In this document: piece after piece, positions 8,885-17,855 of the stretch | Position numbering within the stretch: position 1 is the stretch's first letter | How the letters are laid out: the number at the start of each line of letters is the position of its first letter | Source of the DNA: Phycisphaerales bacterium | Lineage (GTDB): Bacteria; Planctomycetota; Phycisphaerae; Phycisphaerales; UBA1924 | Length of the DNA stretch: 64,000 nt | NCBI GenBank assembly: GCA_022843045.1 | Contig: JALHOJ010000004.1 | Coordinates: 1 to 64,000 of the forward strand | Direction: 5' to 3' | Translations under genes and position numbers: made by a program | Notes under the pieces: generated by a model | What the model saw: only the letters and a program-made list of their open reading frames with translations | Told to the model about the DNA's origin: nothing | Databases searched by the model: none

Positions 8885-10846
8885 TCAATCGTTGATGTTG
8901 AGAGACGCGGCGGGTTCGGCGGGGGCCGCGGCGGGTTGTTCGGCGGGCTCAGGAGTGGGTTGGGGCTTGGGGGGTTCGGATTCGCGGCGGTCGGGGCGGG
9001 TGGCACCGCTGGTTGGGTCGAAGGAACGGGGTTGGAAGCTGGCGATCTGGGTGATGGCGGGGTCGACGTCGACGCGGACGGGGGGTGCGCCCATGGGGAA
9101 GATCTGCGTGGCTTCGCGGGTGTTCATGGTGGCGACGACGGTTCTGGTCGTGCCTTCGGCGTCGGTGAGGACGAGGGGGACGCTGAGGACATACGCGGGC
9201 CAGCGCGGGGCGATGGGCTGGGTCTGGACGAGGCGGACGCGCAGGGCGGAGGCGCTTGGGTCCCAGGAGCCTTCGACGGTGACGAAGGGCATGCCGGGTC
9301 GCTTGCCAAATTGATCGATGATGCGTTCGAGATCGCGGCCGTGGAACTCCTCGAGGACGAAGCGGAAGTCGTCGGTTTCGACAGCCTTGCCCTTGAAGCG
9401 GTCGACGTACTCGCGGGTCGCGTTGAAGAATGCTCCGTCGCCCATGCGCTGTCGGAGGACGTGGAGGAGGAGCGCGCCCTTGGTGTACGCGTTATCCCGG
9501 CTGAAAAAGGCATCGTCGGGATGCTCAAAGCGGGACTCGATCATCGCGGGCTCGGGAGTTTTGTCTTCCCAGACCATCTTGCGGGAGGAGTTGATGTGGG
9601 AGCGGAGCAGGCCGCGGATTTCTTCTTCGTAGGTGCCTGAGGTCTTGATGCCTTCGCGGGCGGCCCATTCGTACCAGAGGGCTTCGCTGTAGGTCGCCCA
9701 GCCTTCGTTGAGCCAGGTGTGGTCCCAGTGGCGGCAGGTGAGGAGGTCGCCGAACCATTGGTGGGCGAGTTCGTGGGCGATGAGGCCGTCGGCTTCGGTC
9801 GCGCCGCGGTCGATGGTGCCGGGGGTGAGGAACGTTGCGCCGGTGTTTTCCATGCCGCCCCAGCGGAAGCCGCGGACGACGGCTTGGGCATACTGGGGCC
9901 AGGGGAAGGGCTCGCCAAAGAGCTCTTCGAAGCAGGCGACCATGGCGGGGGTGTTGGCGAAGACTTTGAAGGCGTCTTCGGTGCGGCCCACGGGGACGTA
10001 GGCGGGCATGGCGAGGCCTGGGCGGCGCGAGTTTGGCCCGGTGTTGATGTCGACGATGTCGAAGTCGCCTATGGCAAGGGTGATGAGGTAGGGCGCGTGC
10101 TCGCGGTCCAGGGACCAGTGCCAGCGCTGGCGGCGTTGGCCCGCGGTGCCTGGGCTGGCGGGCGAGGTGCTTTGGAGCGTGCCATTGGAGAGGACGTCGA
10201 CATCGGCGTCGACTGTGACGGTGACTTCGCTGGTGAGGCGTTCCTGGGGCGAGTCGAACATGGGGACCCAAAGGCTGTTGACCTCGGCTTGGCCTTGGGC
10301 GTGGACGACGGGTTTGCGGTCGGTGGCGTTTTGGGGGTCGTCGGTGGGCGGGGAGAAGGTGAGGCCATCGCCCTTGCCACTGGAGAAGTCGAGGTTGTAC
10401 TTGACGACGACGGTGACGGCCTCGCCTCGGGAGAGTTCCTCGGCGAGGGTGATCACGAGTTGCTTGTCCAGTTGTTCGAAGCGGGTGGGGGAGCCGTTGA
10501 CGCTCGCCGCGATCACGGCGGGGCCGTTGCAATCGAGGATGATTTCGGAGATGGGCAGGCCCTTGACGCGGCCGGTATGCGAAACGACGCCCGTAAGCAG
10601 GGGTTGGGAAAAGTCGGGGATGTCGAGTTCGATGGCGGTGTGGGCGAAGTCGATGGGCTGGTCCTTGCGCCAGGTGATGTTCTGGCGGCCATTTTCAAGG
10701 ATCAGGGCGGGGGGGAGCTTGGGTTCGTCCTCGCGGTCGGAGTATGAGGCGGGGGGGTGTGCGAGGGAGATGCCGGCGAACGCTGCCAACGCGAGCAGCC
10801 CCGAGCAACCGCGCACAATGCCCGAACGGGAACGACGATGAGCCAT
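8885..10846 (-). CDS. M1 family aminopeptidase, tandem paralogue of the preceding gene
   Basis: GGMENTGATFLTP and HELAHQWFGDLLTCRHWDHTWLNEGWATYSEALWYEW; start at MAHRRSRSGIVRGC with signal-peptide-like N terminus. Confidence 0.92.
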   Translation of the reverse strand: MAHRRSRSGIVRGCSGLLALAAFAGISLAHPPASYSDREDEPKLPPALILENGRQNITWRKDQPIDFAHTAIELDIPDFSQPLLTGVVSHTGRVKGLPISEIILDCNGPAVIAASVNGSPTRFEQLDKQLVITLAEELSRGEAVTVVVKYNLDFSSGKGDGLTFSPPTDDPQNATDRKPVVHAQGQAEVNSLWVPMFDSPQERLTSEVTVTVDADVDVLSNGTLQSTSPASPGTAGQRRQRWHWSLDREHAPYLITLAIGDFDIVDINTGPNSRRPGLAMPAYVPVGRTEDAFKVFANTPAMVACFEELFGEPFPWPQYAQAVVRGFRWGGMENTGATFLTPGTIDRGATEADGLIAHELAHQWFGDLLTCRHWDHTWLNEGWATYSEALWYEWAAREGIKTSGTYEEEIRGLLRSHINSSRKMVWEDKTPEPAMIESRFEHPDDAFFSRDNAYTKGALLLHVLRQRMGDGAFFNATREYVDRFKGKAVETDDFRFVLEEFHGRDLERIIDQFGKRPGMPFVTVEGSWDPSASALRVRLVQTQPIAPRWPAYVLSVPLVLTDAEGTTRTVVATMNTREATQIFPMGAPPVRVDVDPAITQIASFQPRSFDPTSGATRPDRRESEPPKPQPTPEPAEQPAAAPAEPAASLNIND

Positions 10847-11043
10847 GGTTGCGGAGCGTACGTCCGAAAGGTGGGGTTGGTTGGGGGCTTGGTGCGGGTG
10901 CGTGGGGGGAAGCGTCGGCAATCGCACACGGTCGCGCGGAAATCGGTGTGGAAAACGAGTGGGAATGCGTGCCTGGGTGGGGTGAACCGGGTAAGATCGT
11001 TTCCATGCCTGCCGCGAGTTCGCCGCACCGGTCTGGTGCAGAC

Positions 11044-13152
11044 ATGGATCAATCGATAAGCAATGAGACACAGCAACCCGGGATGGCCCGGGGGGTGGTG
11101 AAACCGCGCCCGCCGGTGAGTCCGGTGGTGGTTGAGGCGGTTGAACCCGTGGCAGGGGCGGTGACGCCTCGGGATGGGCGGGGCGGGCCGACGCCGGCGA
11201 ACGCGGCGGTGGCGAGCGAGTTGTTCCGCGGGCATCGGCCGCAGGACCTTGCGGGGATGTCTCCGGGCGCGAGCGAGAGCGAGTTCTACAGCCCGTACCC
11301 GGACGGGTATCGCAAGGGGCATCACAAGTACGTGATCGTGCTGGGGACGGTCATGAGCGGGCTGGGGAAGGGGATCTTCAGCAGCAGTCTGGCGAAGATG
11401 CTCAAGGACAAGGGGCTGTGCGTCGCGCCGATCAAGATGGAAGGCTACCTCAACATGGATTCGGGTACGCTGAATCCGTATCGCCATGGCGAAGTGTTCG
11501 TGCTCGAGGACGGGACCGAGTGCGACATGGACCTGGGGACGTATGAGCGGCTGCTGGATCAGAATCTGACGCAGGCGAACTTCACGACGAGCGGGCGGAT
11601 CTTTGACACGATCCTGAAGCGCGAGCGCAAAGGCGAGTATCTCGGGCGGGATGTGCAGATGATTCCGCACGTCACGGCGGAAGTGAAACGCAAGCTGCGC
11701 GAACTGGCTGTGCAGGGCGATGGGCAGCGCCCGGCGGATGTGGTGTTTGTCGAGGTGGGCGGGACGGTGGGCGATTACGAGAACGGGTACTACATCGAGG
11801 CGATGCGGGAGTTGGCGTTTGAAGAAGGGCCTGGGAATGTGTGCTTTGTGGCTCTCACGTATGTGATCGAGCCGCCCGCGCTGGGCGAGCAGAAGAGCAA
11901 GGCGGCGCAGCTGGGCATCAAGCGCCTGATGGAAGCGGGGATTCAGCCGCACATGATTGCGTGCCGGGCGAGCAACGCGGTGGGCGAGAAGATCAAAGAG
12001 AAGATCGCGATGTTCAGCAACGTGCCGATGAAGCGGGTCTTCTCGATGCACGACCGGGACAGCATCTACACGATTCCCGAGGAGATGCGTGGGGAGGGGC
12101 TGGACCGCGAGATTCTGTCGCTGCTGAACCTGCACGATCGCGGCAATGTTGCGTTGGAAGATCAGAATCGCGAGCGATGGAACTCGTTTGCGCGGCGTTT
12201 GACTGCGCCCAAGCCTCGCGCGATTTCGATTGCGATTGCGGGCAAGTATGCGAACCTGCGGGATGCGTATGCGAGCATCGACAAGGCGCTGGAGCATTGC
12301 GCGGCGCATCTGGGCGTGGACATTGACACGCACTGGATCGAGACGACGGACATCACGGATCACAACGTCGCGAGCAAGCTGGGCGCGGGAGAGCCGCCGA
12401 TTGACGCGGTGATCGTGCCGGGCGGGTTTGGGACGCGGGGTGTGGAGGGGAAGATCGCGTGCGTGAAGTACTGCCGGGAGAACAAGGTGCCTTATCTGGG
12501 CATCTGTTTGGGCTTCCAGGTGGCGGTGATTGAGTTTGCGCGGAATGTGCTGGGCCTGAAGGATGCGAACTCGACGGAGTTTGATCCCAACTCAAAGACG
12601 GCGGTGATCAGCGAACTGCCCGAGCAGAAGCGGCTGGAGGGGCTTGGGGGCACGATGCGTCTGGGCGGGCAGGACGTGATGATCACGCCCAACACGCTGG
12701 CGAGCTTTTTGTATGGCAACCAGCCGAGCATTCGCGAGCGGTTCCGCCATCGCTATGAAGTGGAGCCGGCGTTCATCGAGCAGCTTGAGGCGGCGGGGAT
12801 GATCTTCAGCGGACGGCACCCGACGCGGCCGATCATGCAAGTGCTGGAATTGCCACGCGTGCTGGCGGCGAGCAGCGCGCATGCGGTGCGGACGGTGGCG
12901 GGCGTGGCGAGCGCGGGCGAAGACAAGCCCGGGATCACGCATCCGTACTTCATTGGCGCGCAGTTTCACCCGGAATTGACGAGCAGGCCCTTGCGCCCGC
13001 AGCCGCTGTTCATGGGATTGGTGGCGGCGGCGATTCACCGGCACGCGAATAGCTCAGGCAAGCCGATCAACCTGGCGGATTCGAAGGATCCGTGGGCGGG
13101 GGATATCAAGCGGTGGACGCCGAAGGCAGTGGCGGCGTTGCAGCATGCGTGA
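11044..13152 (+). CDS. pyrG: CTP synthase (divergent, N-terminally extended)
   Basis: KYVIVLGTVMSGLGKGIFSSSLAKMLK, NPYRHGEVFVLEDGTECDMDLGTYER, glutaminase PYLGICLGFQ and AQFHPELTSRP. Confidence 0.9.
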   Translation: MDQSISNETQQPGMARGVVKPRPPVSPVVVEAVEPVAGAVTPRDGRGGPTPANAAVASELFRGHRPQDLAGMSPGASESEFYSPYPDGYRKGHHKYVIVLGTVMSGLGKGIFSSSLAKMLKDKGLCVAPIKMEGYLNMDSGTLNPYRHGEVFVLEDGTECDMDLGTYERLLDQNLTQANFTTSGRIFDTILKRERKGEYLGRDVQMIPHVTAEVKRKLRELAVQGDGQRPADVVFVEVGGTVGDYENGYYIEAMRELAFEEGPGNVCFVALTYVIEPPALGEQKSKAAQLGIKRLMEAGIQPHMIACRASNAVGEKIKEKIAMFSNVPMKRVFSMHDRDSIYTIPEEMRGEGLDREILSLLNLHDRGNVALEDQNRERWNSFARRLTAPKPRAISIAIAGKYANLRDAYASIDKALEHCAAHLGVDIDTHWIETTDITDHNVASKLGAGEPPIDAVIVPGGFGTRGVEGKIACVKYCRENKVPYLGICLGFQVAVIEFARNVLGLKDANSTEFDPNSKTAVISELPEQKRLEGLGGTMRLGGQDVMITPNTLASFLYGNQPSIRERFRHRYEVEPAFIEQLEAAGMIFSGRHPTRPIMQVLELPRVLAASSAHAVRTVAGVASAGEDKPGITHPYFIGAQFHPELTSRPLRPQPLFMGLVAAAIHRHANSSGKPINLADSKDPWAGDIKRWTPKAVAALQHA

Positions 13153-13178
13153 GATGAGTTCGGTGCGGGAGGGGAACC

Positions 13179-13790
13179 GTGAAACCGACGAGGTTTGAGC
13201 ATGTGTCGCTGGTCGAATCGACGCAGCATGGCTCGTGCTGTGTGCTTCGCTTCGCGACAGAGGGCGAGTTTCTTCCGGCTGAGGCGGCGGAACTGCTGCT
13301 GCAGCTTTGGGGACGGGTCGAGTCGCAATTAGCTGGCACGTGCGCGGGCGTGATGAACCTGCACTTTGCGATGGTGGACGCGGAGTTCTGCGGCGAGATG
13401 CTCGCCATCGCAATTGACTGCGGCGGGGAGCGGGTCGTGACGCACATAGAGCCATTTGGTCCGGGGAACCTGGACGCGAAGTGCAGTGACGCGTACTGCG
13501 CGGTGGACTTTGACACTGCACCGTTTCGCGGCGCGATCGAAGAGTTGGTTTCGATGCCCAATCTCGACGGCATCTGGTTGGGGGCGGCGAGATCGTTGAA
13601 GGTTGAGGCCAAGCTCGCGATCCGGTCCAGCCGGGTGTATGACCACGAGTTTGATGTCGAACGCCGGGTGACGGAGTTTCGCGAACTTGGACTGGATCTC
13701 TTGGCGTGGACGTCGCACGAGGGCGATGTGTTTGTGATGAGCCACGTCGCACATGAGCGTGAGTTGCTTGCGGCATGCGGGGCGGAGTGA
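13179..13790 (+). CDS. Hypothetical protein
   Basis: 203-aa ORF with acceptable amino-acid composition, closely downstream of pyrG. Confidence 0.6.
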   Translation: MKPTRFEHVSLVESTQHGSCCVLRFATEGEFLPAEAAELLLQLWGRVESQLAGTCAGVMNLHFAMVDAEFCGEMLAIAIDCGGERVVTHIEPFGPGNLDAKCSDAYCAVDFDTAPFRGAIEELVSMPNLDGIWLGAARSLKVEAKLAIRSSRVYDHEFDVERRVTEFRELGLDLLAWTSHEGDVFVMSHVAHERELLAACGAE

Positions 13791-13795
13791 TCGTG

Positions 13796-13827
13796 CCATC
13801 GAAGTCGGCTGAGGCCGACTTCGATGG
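13796..13827. repeat. REP-like hairpin copy 2 (ccatcgaagtcggc-tgag-gccgacttcgatgg)
   Basis: 14-bp perfect arms; begins 5 nt after TGA stop of CDS 13179-13790. Confidence 0.9.
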
Positions 13828-13877
13828 GAACCACAGTCGGTTGACGAAGGCCGAGGATGAGTCATCGGAGCCCTCCC

Positions 13878-14561
13878 TTACGGTCGGGCTGCATGTTGCG
13901 TGAGGGCATCGACGGCGTCGAGCAGGATGCACGCGCTGAAGCGGTCGATGGTGCCGCTGACTTGCCCCCCGACTTGGCAATTGTGCAGCAGTGTCTGGGC
14001 GTACATCGAGGCGTCGGCGCGGAGGGTCGCGTCGAGGTCTTCGCGGAGGGACAGATCGGCGAAGACGTGGAGGGCCCAAGGGCGGTTGGTCGCGTTGTCG
14101 GGTTGGAGTTCGGCGATCAGCCAGCGGGCGGCGCTGTCGCAGCGGGGCGCGAGTGTGGGATCCAAGCGCGCGTGCCAGGAAAGGGCGTGAAGGCCGGAGA
14201 GTTCGGCTTCGGTCCACATTTCGATAGCCTGAGCATGCAGGCGGGGGAAGAGCGGGCCGGCGGCATCGATGAGTGTGCGCGGGGTTGACTGCTTCGCGTG
14301 CAAGAGCCACCAGAGGGCGGCATCGGGTTGGCGATGTTCCAGTTGGCGGGCCTGGTCGGCGGCGTGATCAAGGCCGAGGCCCATCATGTGTGCGAGCATC
14401 GGGAGATCGCAGGGGCGGCGGGCACCGAAGGTGTCGGTGAGACCTTGAGCCCATGCGAGCGCTTCGGAATGGCTTCGAGATGGACGCAGGAGCGGGGTGT
14501 CGCTCAGGGCTGGGGTCGCCGCGTTGCGGAGCATCTGGATCCATTGGGTCCGATCGAGCAT
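13878..14561 (-). CDS. Hypothetical protein
   Basis: 227-aa ORF, MLDRTQWIQMLRNAATPAL; convergent with the preceding gene; no family recognised. Confidence 0.6.
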   Translation of the reverse strand: MLDRTQWIQMLRNAATPALSDTPLLRPSRSHSEALAWAQGLTDTFGARRPCDLPMLAHMMGLGLDHAADQARQLEHRQPDAALWWLLHAKQSTPRTLIDAAGPLFPRLHAQAIEMWTEAELSGLHALSWHARLDPTLAPRCDSAARWLIAELQPDNATNRPWALHVFADLSLREDLDATLRADASMYAQTLLHNCQVGGQVSGTIDRFSACILLDAVDALTQHAARP

Positions 14562-14582
14562 GGCGTGAACGGTACGCGAAGG

Positions 14583-15881
14583 TCATGGGCGATCTGGGTT
14601 GCCATTGCTGATGCGCTGTTCGAGGTTGGCGAGTCGGTCGGTGAGGAGGCGCTGGTGCGGGGCTGGCCAAGGCAGCGCGAGGGCGGCGAGCAGGGCGGCG
14701 CGGGCTTCGTGCAGCAAGTCGGCTCGCTCGAAAAGTTGGGCTCGGACGGCGTGGAAGGGCGGATAGTTGGCGAGGGCGGATTGGAGGTCGGCCTCGTCGA
14801 GAGCGCGCAGGCCTGCTTGCGGGCCGTGCAGCATCGCGATGACGACGACGCGGTTGAGTCGCACGATGGGTGTGGGATGAGCGCGGACGAGCAAGTCGTA
14901 GAGCGAGAGCAGTTCGGCCCAGTCGGTTGACTCGAACGTGGTGGCGCGTGCGTGGATGGAGGCGATCGCGGCTTCGATGTGGTATCGGGTGAGGCGAGTG
15001 CCGGAGGCGGCGAGGGCGAGGTGTCGGAAGCCGCGCTGGATCAACGCTTGGTTCCACTTGTCGCGCGGCTGCTGGTCGAGCATCAGGAGCACGCCGGCCT
15101 CGTCCATGCGTGCATCGGTGCGGGATCGCGTGAACAGGGTCATGGCGAGCATGGCGTGCACTGCGGGCGCGGTGGTGCGGGGGTGTTCGAGGAGCAGTTC
15201 GCACAGGCGGGTGCATTCCTCGAGCACATCCAGGCGGACGGGGTCGTTGCCGACGCCCGGGGCGTGGCCTTCGTTGAGCATGAGGTAGATGGTGTCGAGC
15301 ACGGCGTCGAGGCGCTCGGGCAGGTGGGTTTCATCGGGCACTTCGATCGTCGCCTGCTCGTCTCGGAGCAAGCGCTTGGCCCGCAAGATTCGCTGGGACG
15401 CGGCGTCTTCGGAGAGCAGAAACGCCCGCGCGACTTCGGCGACGGAGAAGCCCGCGACCAGGTGCAGCATGAGGGCGATGCGTGACTCGGGGGCAAGCTG
15501 CGGGGCGGCGCAGGCGAAGAGCATCGCGAGTTGGTCATCGAGCACCAGACCGGCGTCGCGCGGGGCCTGGGGACGGCCCAGCCACGCCGCGATGCCCGGA
15601 GCGCTGCGCTCGAGGACGCGGTCGCGGCGCAGTTCGTCGATGGCGCGGCGTCTGGCGACGCTGAGGAGCCAGGCGCCGGGGTTGTCGGGCACGCCGTGGA
15701 AGCGCCAGTGCTTGAGAGCCTGGACGAGTGCGTCTTGCACGACGTCTTCGGCGAGGTCGATGTGGCGGGCGCCGAAGGCGCGGACCAGCGACGCGCGCAG
15801 CCGCGCCGCCTCGTGTCGGAACACGTGGTCGGTCGCGGCGTGGGTGTTGTCCGGAGGCAGCGACGGCGAATCTTCGGGCAC
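14583..15881 (-). CDS. ECF RNA polymerase sigma factor with C-terminal extension (ECF42-like)
   Basis: DLAEDVVQDALVQALKHW...NPGAWLLSVARRRAIDELRR and sigma-4-like LAPESRIALMLHLVAGFSVAEVARAFLLSEDAASQRILRAKRLL; candidate GTG start at 15881 immediately after the YCII gene. Confidence 0.88.
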   Translation of the reverse strand: MPEDSPSLPPDNTHAATDHVFRHEAARLRASLVRAFGARHIDLAEDVVQDALVQALKHWRFHGVPDNPGAWLLSVARRRAIDELRRDRVLERSAPGIAAWLGRPQAPRDAGLVLDDQLAMLFACAAPQLAPESRIALMLHLVAGFSVAEVARAFLLSEDAASQRILRAKRLLRDEQATIEVPDETHLPERLDAVLDTIYLMLNEGHAPGVGNDPVRLDVLEECTRLCELLLEHPRTTAPAVHAMLAMTLFTRSRTDARMDEAGVLLMLDQQPRDKWNQALIQRGFRHLALAASGTRLTRYHIEAAIASIHARATTFESTDWAELLSLYDLLVRAHPTPIVRLNRVVVIAMLHGPQAGLRALDEADLQSALANYPPFHAVRAQLFERADLLHEARAALLAALALPWPAPHQRLLTDRLANLEQRISNGNPDRP

Positions 15882-15883
15882 GG

Positions 15884-16234
15884 TCAGACCTCGTCGACCT
15901 TGCGGATCTGGATCGAGGAGCCGTACTTGATGTGCGGGCAGGTCTTGGAGAGTTCGACGGCTTCGTCCAGCGAATTGGCGTTGATCACGAAGTACCCGCC
16001 CAGCACTTCCTTGGCTTCGGCGAAGGGGCCGTCGGTGATGATGAGTTTGCCGGCCGATCCACGCAGCGTCTTGCCGCCGTGCTCGGCGAGTTTGTCGCCG
16101 CCGACGAGCTTGCCCTGGCGGGCCAATTGCTCGGCCCACTGCTTGTACTCAGCGACGACCTGCTGCATCTGCTGGGGCGAGAGGTTGATGTCCTGGGCGG
16201 GGTTGTCGAACAGCATCAGCATGAACTTGGACAT
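15884..16234 (-). CDS. YCII/DGPF-domain protein
   Basis: MSKFMLMLFDN...LIITDGPFAEAKEVLGGYFVI contains the DGPF motif. Confidence 0.9.
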   Translation of the reverse strand: MSKFMLMLFDNPAQDINLSPQQMQQVVAEYKQWAEQLARQGKLVGGDKLAEHGGKTLRGSAGKLIITDGPFAEAKEVLGGYFVINANSLDEAVELSKTCPHIKYGSSIQIRKVDEV

Positions 16235-16396
16235 GGCTTGCTCCTTGGCGTGCCTGGGCACGCGACCGGGCCGGGCATCCGCACCATGCGGAGGCTGGGC
16301 CACCCATGCGACGAATCAGCCGAAGTGCCGCCGACAGGAAAGGCGAAAAATCTTCGTGGGATCGGGTTGCGAGGGGCCGCGACCCAATTCCGAACA

Positions 16397-17701
16397 TCAG
16401 CCAATCTGCTTGGGACCAAGTTCGTGGCGGATTTCGCCCTGCACGATCGTCATTGCGGCGCGGCCTTGCACTTTGCGGCCCGGGAAGGGGGTGTTCTTGC
16501 TCTTGCTAAGCAGGGCGGAGGGCTGCACCGTCCACGTGGCGGCGGGGTCGATGACGGTGAGGTCGGCGACGCCTCCCACGACGAGTTTGCCGACGCCGCA
16601 GGAGTCGAGGCCGCAGAGTGTGGCGGGTTCGATCGTGAGCATCGCGATGAGGCGGGGCCAGTCGATTGCGCCGCTGCGGACGAGGGCTTCGATGTAGATG
16701 GGCAGGGCGGTTTCGAGGCCGACCATGCCGAAGGGGGCTTCTTCGAAGGGGAGCGCTTTCTCGTCGGCGCTGTGGGGGGCGTGGTCGGTGCCCAGCACGG
16801 TGATGACGCCCTCGGCGACGGCGGCGATGAGTGCGTCGATGTCCTTCTTCTCGCGCACGGGCGGGTTGACCTTGCCCAGGGTGTTGTAGTTGTCGCAGAC
16901 TTCGTGGGTGAGCACGAGATGGTGGGGCGTGACTTCGGCGGTGACGGGTTGGCCGCTTGCGCGGGCGCGGCGCAGGATTTCGACGCTTCCCCCACTGCTG
17001 ACGTGCTGGGCGTGGTATCGGCAGCCGATGCCAGCGTTGAGGCGGACGTCGCGCTCGATGATGGTTTCTTCCGCGCTGCGGGGCCAGCCGCCGAGCCCGA
17101 GCCGAACCGCGATCGAACCAGCGTGCATCGCACTGCCTTTGGTGAGCGTGGGTTCCTGGCAGTGCTGCATGAAGACGCAGCCGGTGGGGGCGACGTTGGC
17201 GAGAACCTTGGCCATCATGCCGGCGGTGGGGACGCAGTCGCCATCGTCGGTGAAGGCGACGGCGCCGGCGGCGCGAAGCAGCGAGATTTCGGTGAGTTCC
17301 TCGCCCTTGCGGCCTTTGGTGACGGCGGCGGAGGGGAACACGCGGCACTTGGCGGTTTGCAGAGCCCGCTGCTGGACCCATGCGAGGGTTTCGGGCGTGT
17401 CGAGGGCGGGCGCGGTGTTGGGCATGCAGACCAGGCTGGTGAAGCCACCCGCGACGGCGGACATGGTGCCGGTTTCGATGGTTTCTTTGTGTTCCTGGCC
17501 AGGCTCTCTGAGGTGGACGTGGGGATCGACCAGGCCTGGGGCGATGATCTTGCCTTCGCAGTTGATTTCGCGCGCGCCGTCGACCTTTGCGAGCTTGGGG
17601 CCGATGGCGGCGATCAGGCCGTTGGCGATGGCGACGTCTGCGACCTCGTCGCGCGAGGTCGCGGGGTCAAGGACGCGTCCGTTCCGCAGGAGCAGGTGCA
17701 T
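16397..17701 (-). CDS. pyrC: Dihydroorotase
   Basis: GLVDPHVHLREPGQEHKETIETGTMSAVAGGFT and VLGTDHAPHSADEK. Confidence 0.93.
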   Translation of the reverse strand: MHLLLRNGRVLDPATSRDEVADVAIANGLIAAIGPKLAKVDGAREINCEGKIIAPGLVDPHVHLREPGQEHKETIETGTMSAVAGGFTSLVCMPNTAPALDTPETLAWVQQRALQTAKCRVFPSAAVTKGRKGEELTEISLLRAAGAVAFTDDGDCVPTAGMMAKVLANVAPTGCVFMQHCQEPTLTKGSAMHAGSIAVRLGLGGWPRSAEETIIERDVRLNAGIGCRYHAQHVSSGGSVEILRRARASGQPVTAEVTPHHLVLTHEVCDNYNTLGKVNPPVREKKDIDALIAAVAEGVITVLGTDHAPHSADEKALPFEEAPFGMVGLETALPIYIEALVRSGAIDWPRLIAMLTIEPATLCGLDSCGVGKLVVGGVADLTVIDPAATWTVQPSALLSKSKNTPFPGRKVQGRAAMTIVQGEIRHELGPKQIG

Positions 17702-17855
17702 GCGGGGCAGCGTAGTCGTCGTCTTCGAGTGCGACGCGGGTTGCGGGCGTGTCGAGATCGTCAAACTGGCCGTGGCGGACACCCCAGACGAAGGCCCAGA
17801 CGGCGGCGCCGACGATGACGATCGCGAGCGGGAGCACGATGAAGAGGACGCTCAT
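17667..17855 (-). CDS. ccoS: cbb3-type cytochrome oxidase assembly protein CcoS
   Basis: MSVLFIVLPLAIVIVGAAVWAFVWGVRHGQFDDLDTPATRVALEDD; position next to ccoI; overlaps pyrC start. Confidence 0.88.
   Translation of the reverse strand: MSVLFIVLPLAIVIVGAAVWAFVWGVRHGQFDDLDTPATRVALEDDDYAAPHAPAPAERTRP

Noticed and set aside
15728-17818. 696-aa plus-strand ORF
   Set aside because: Antisense to sigma, YCII and pyrC genes.
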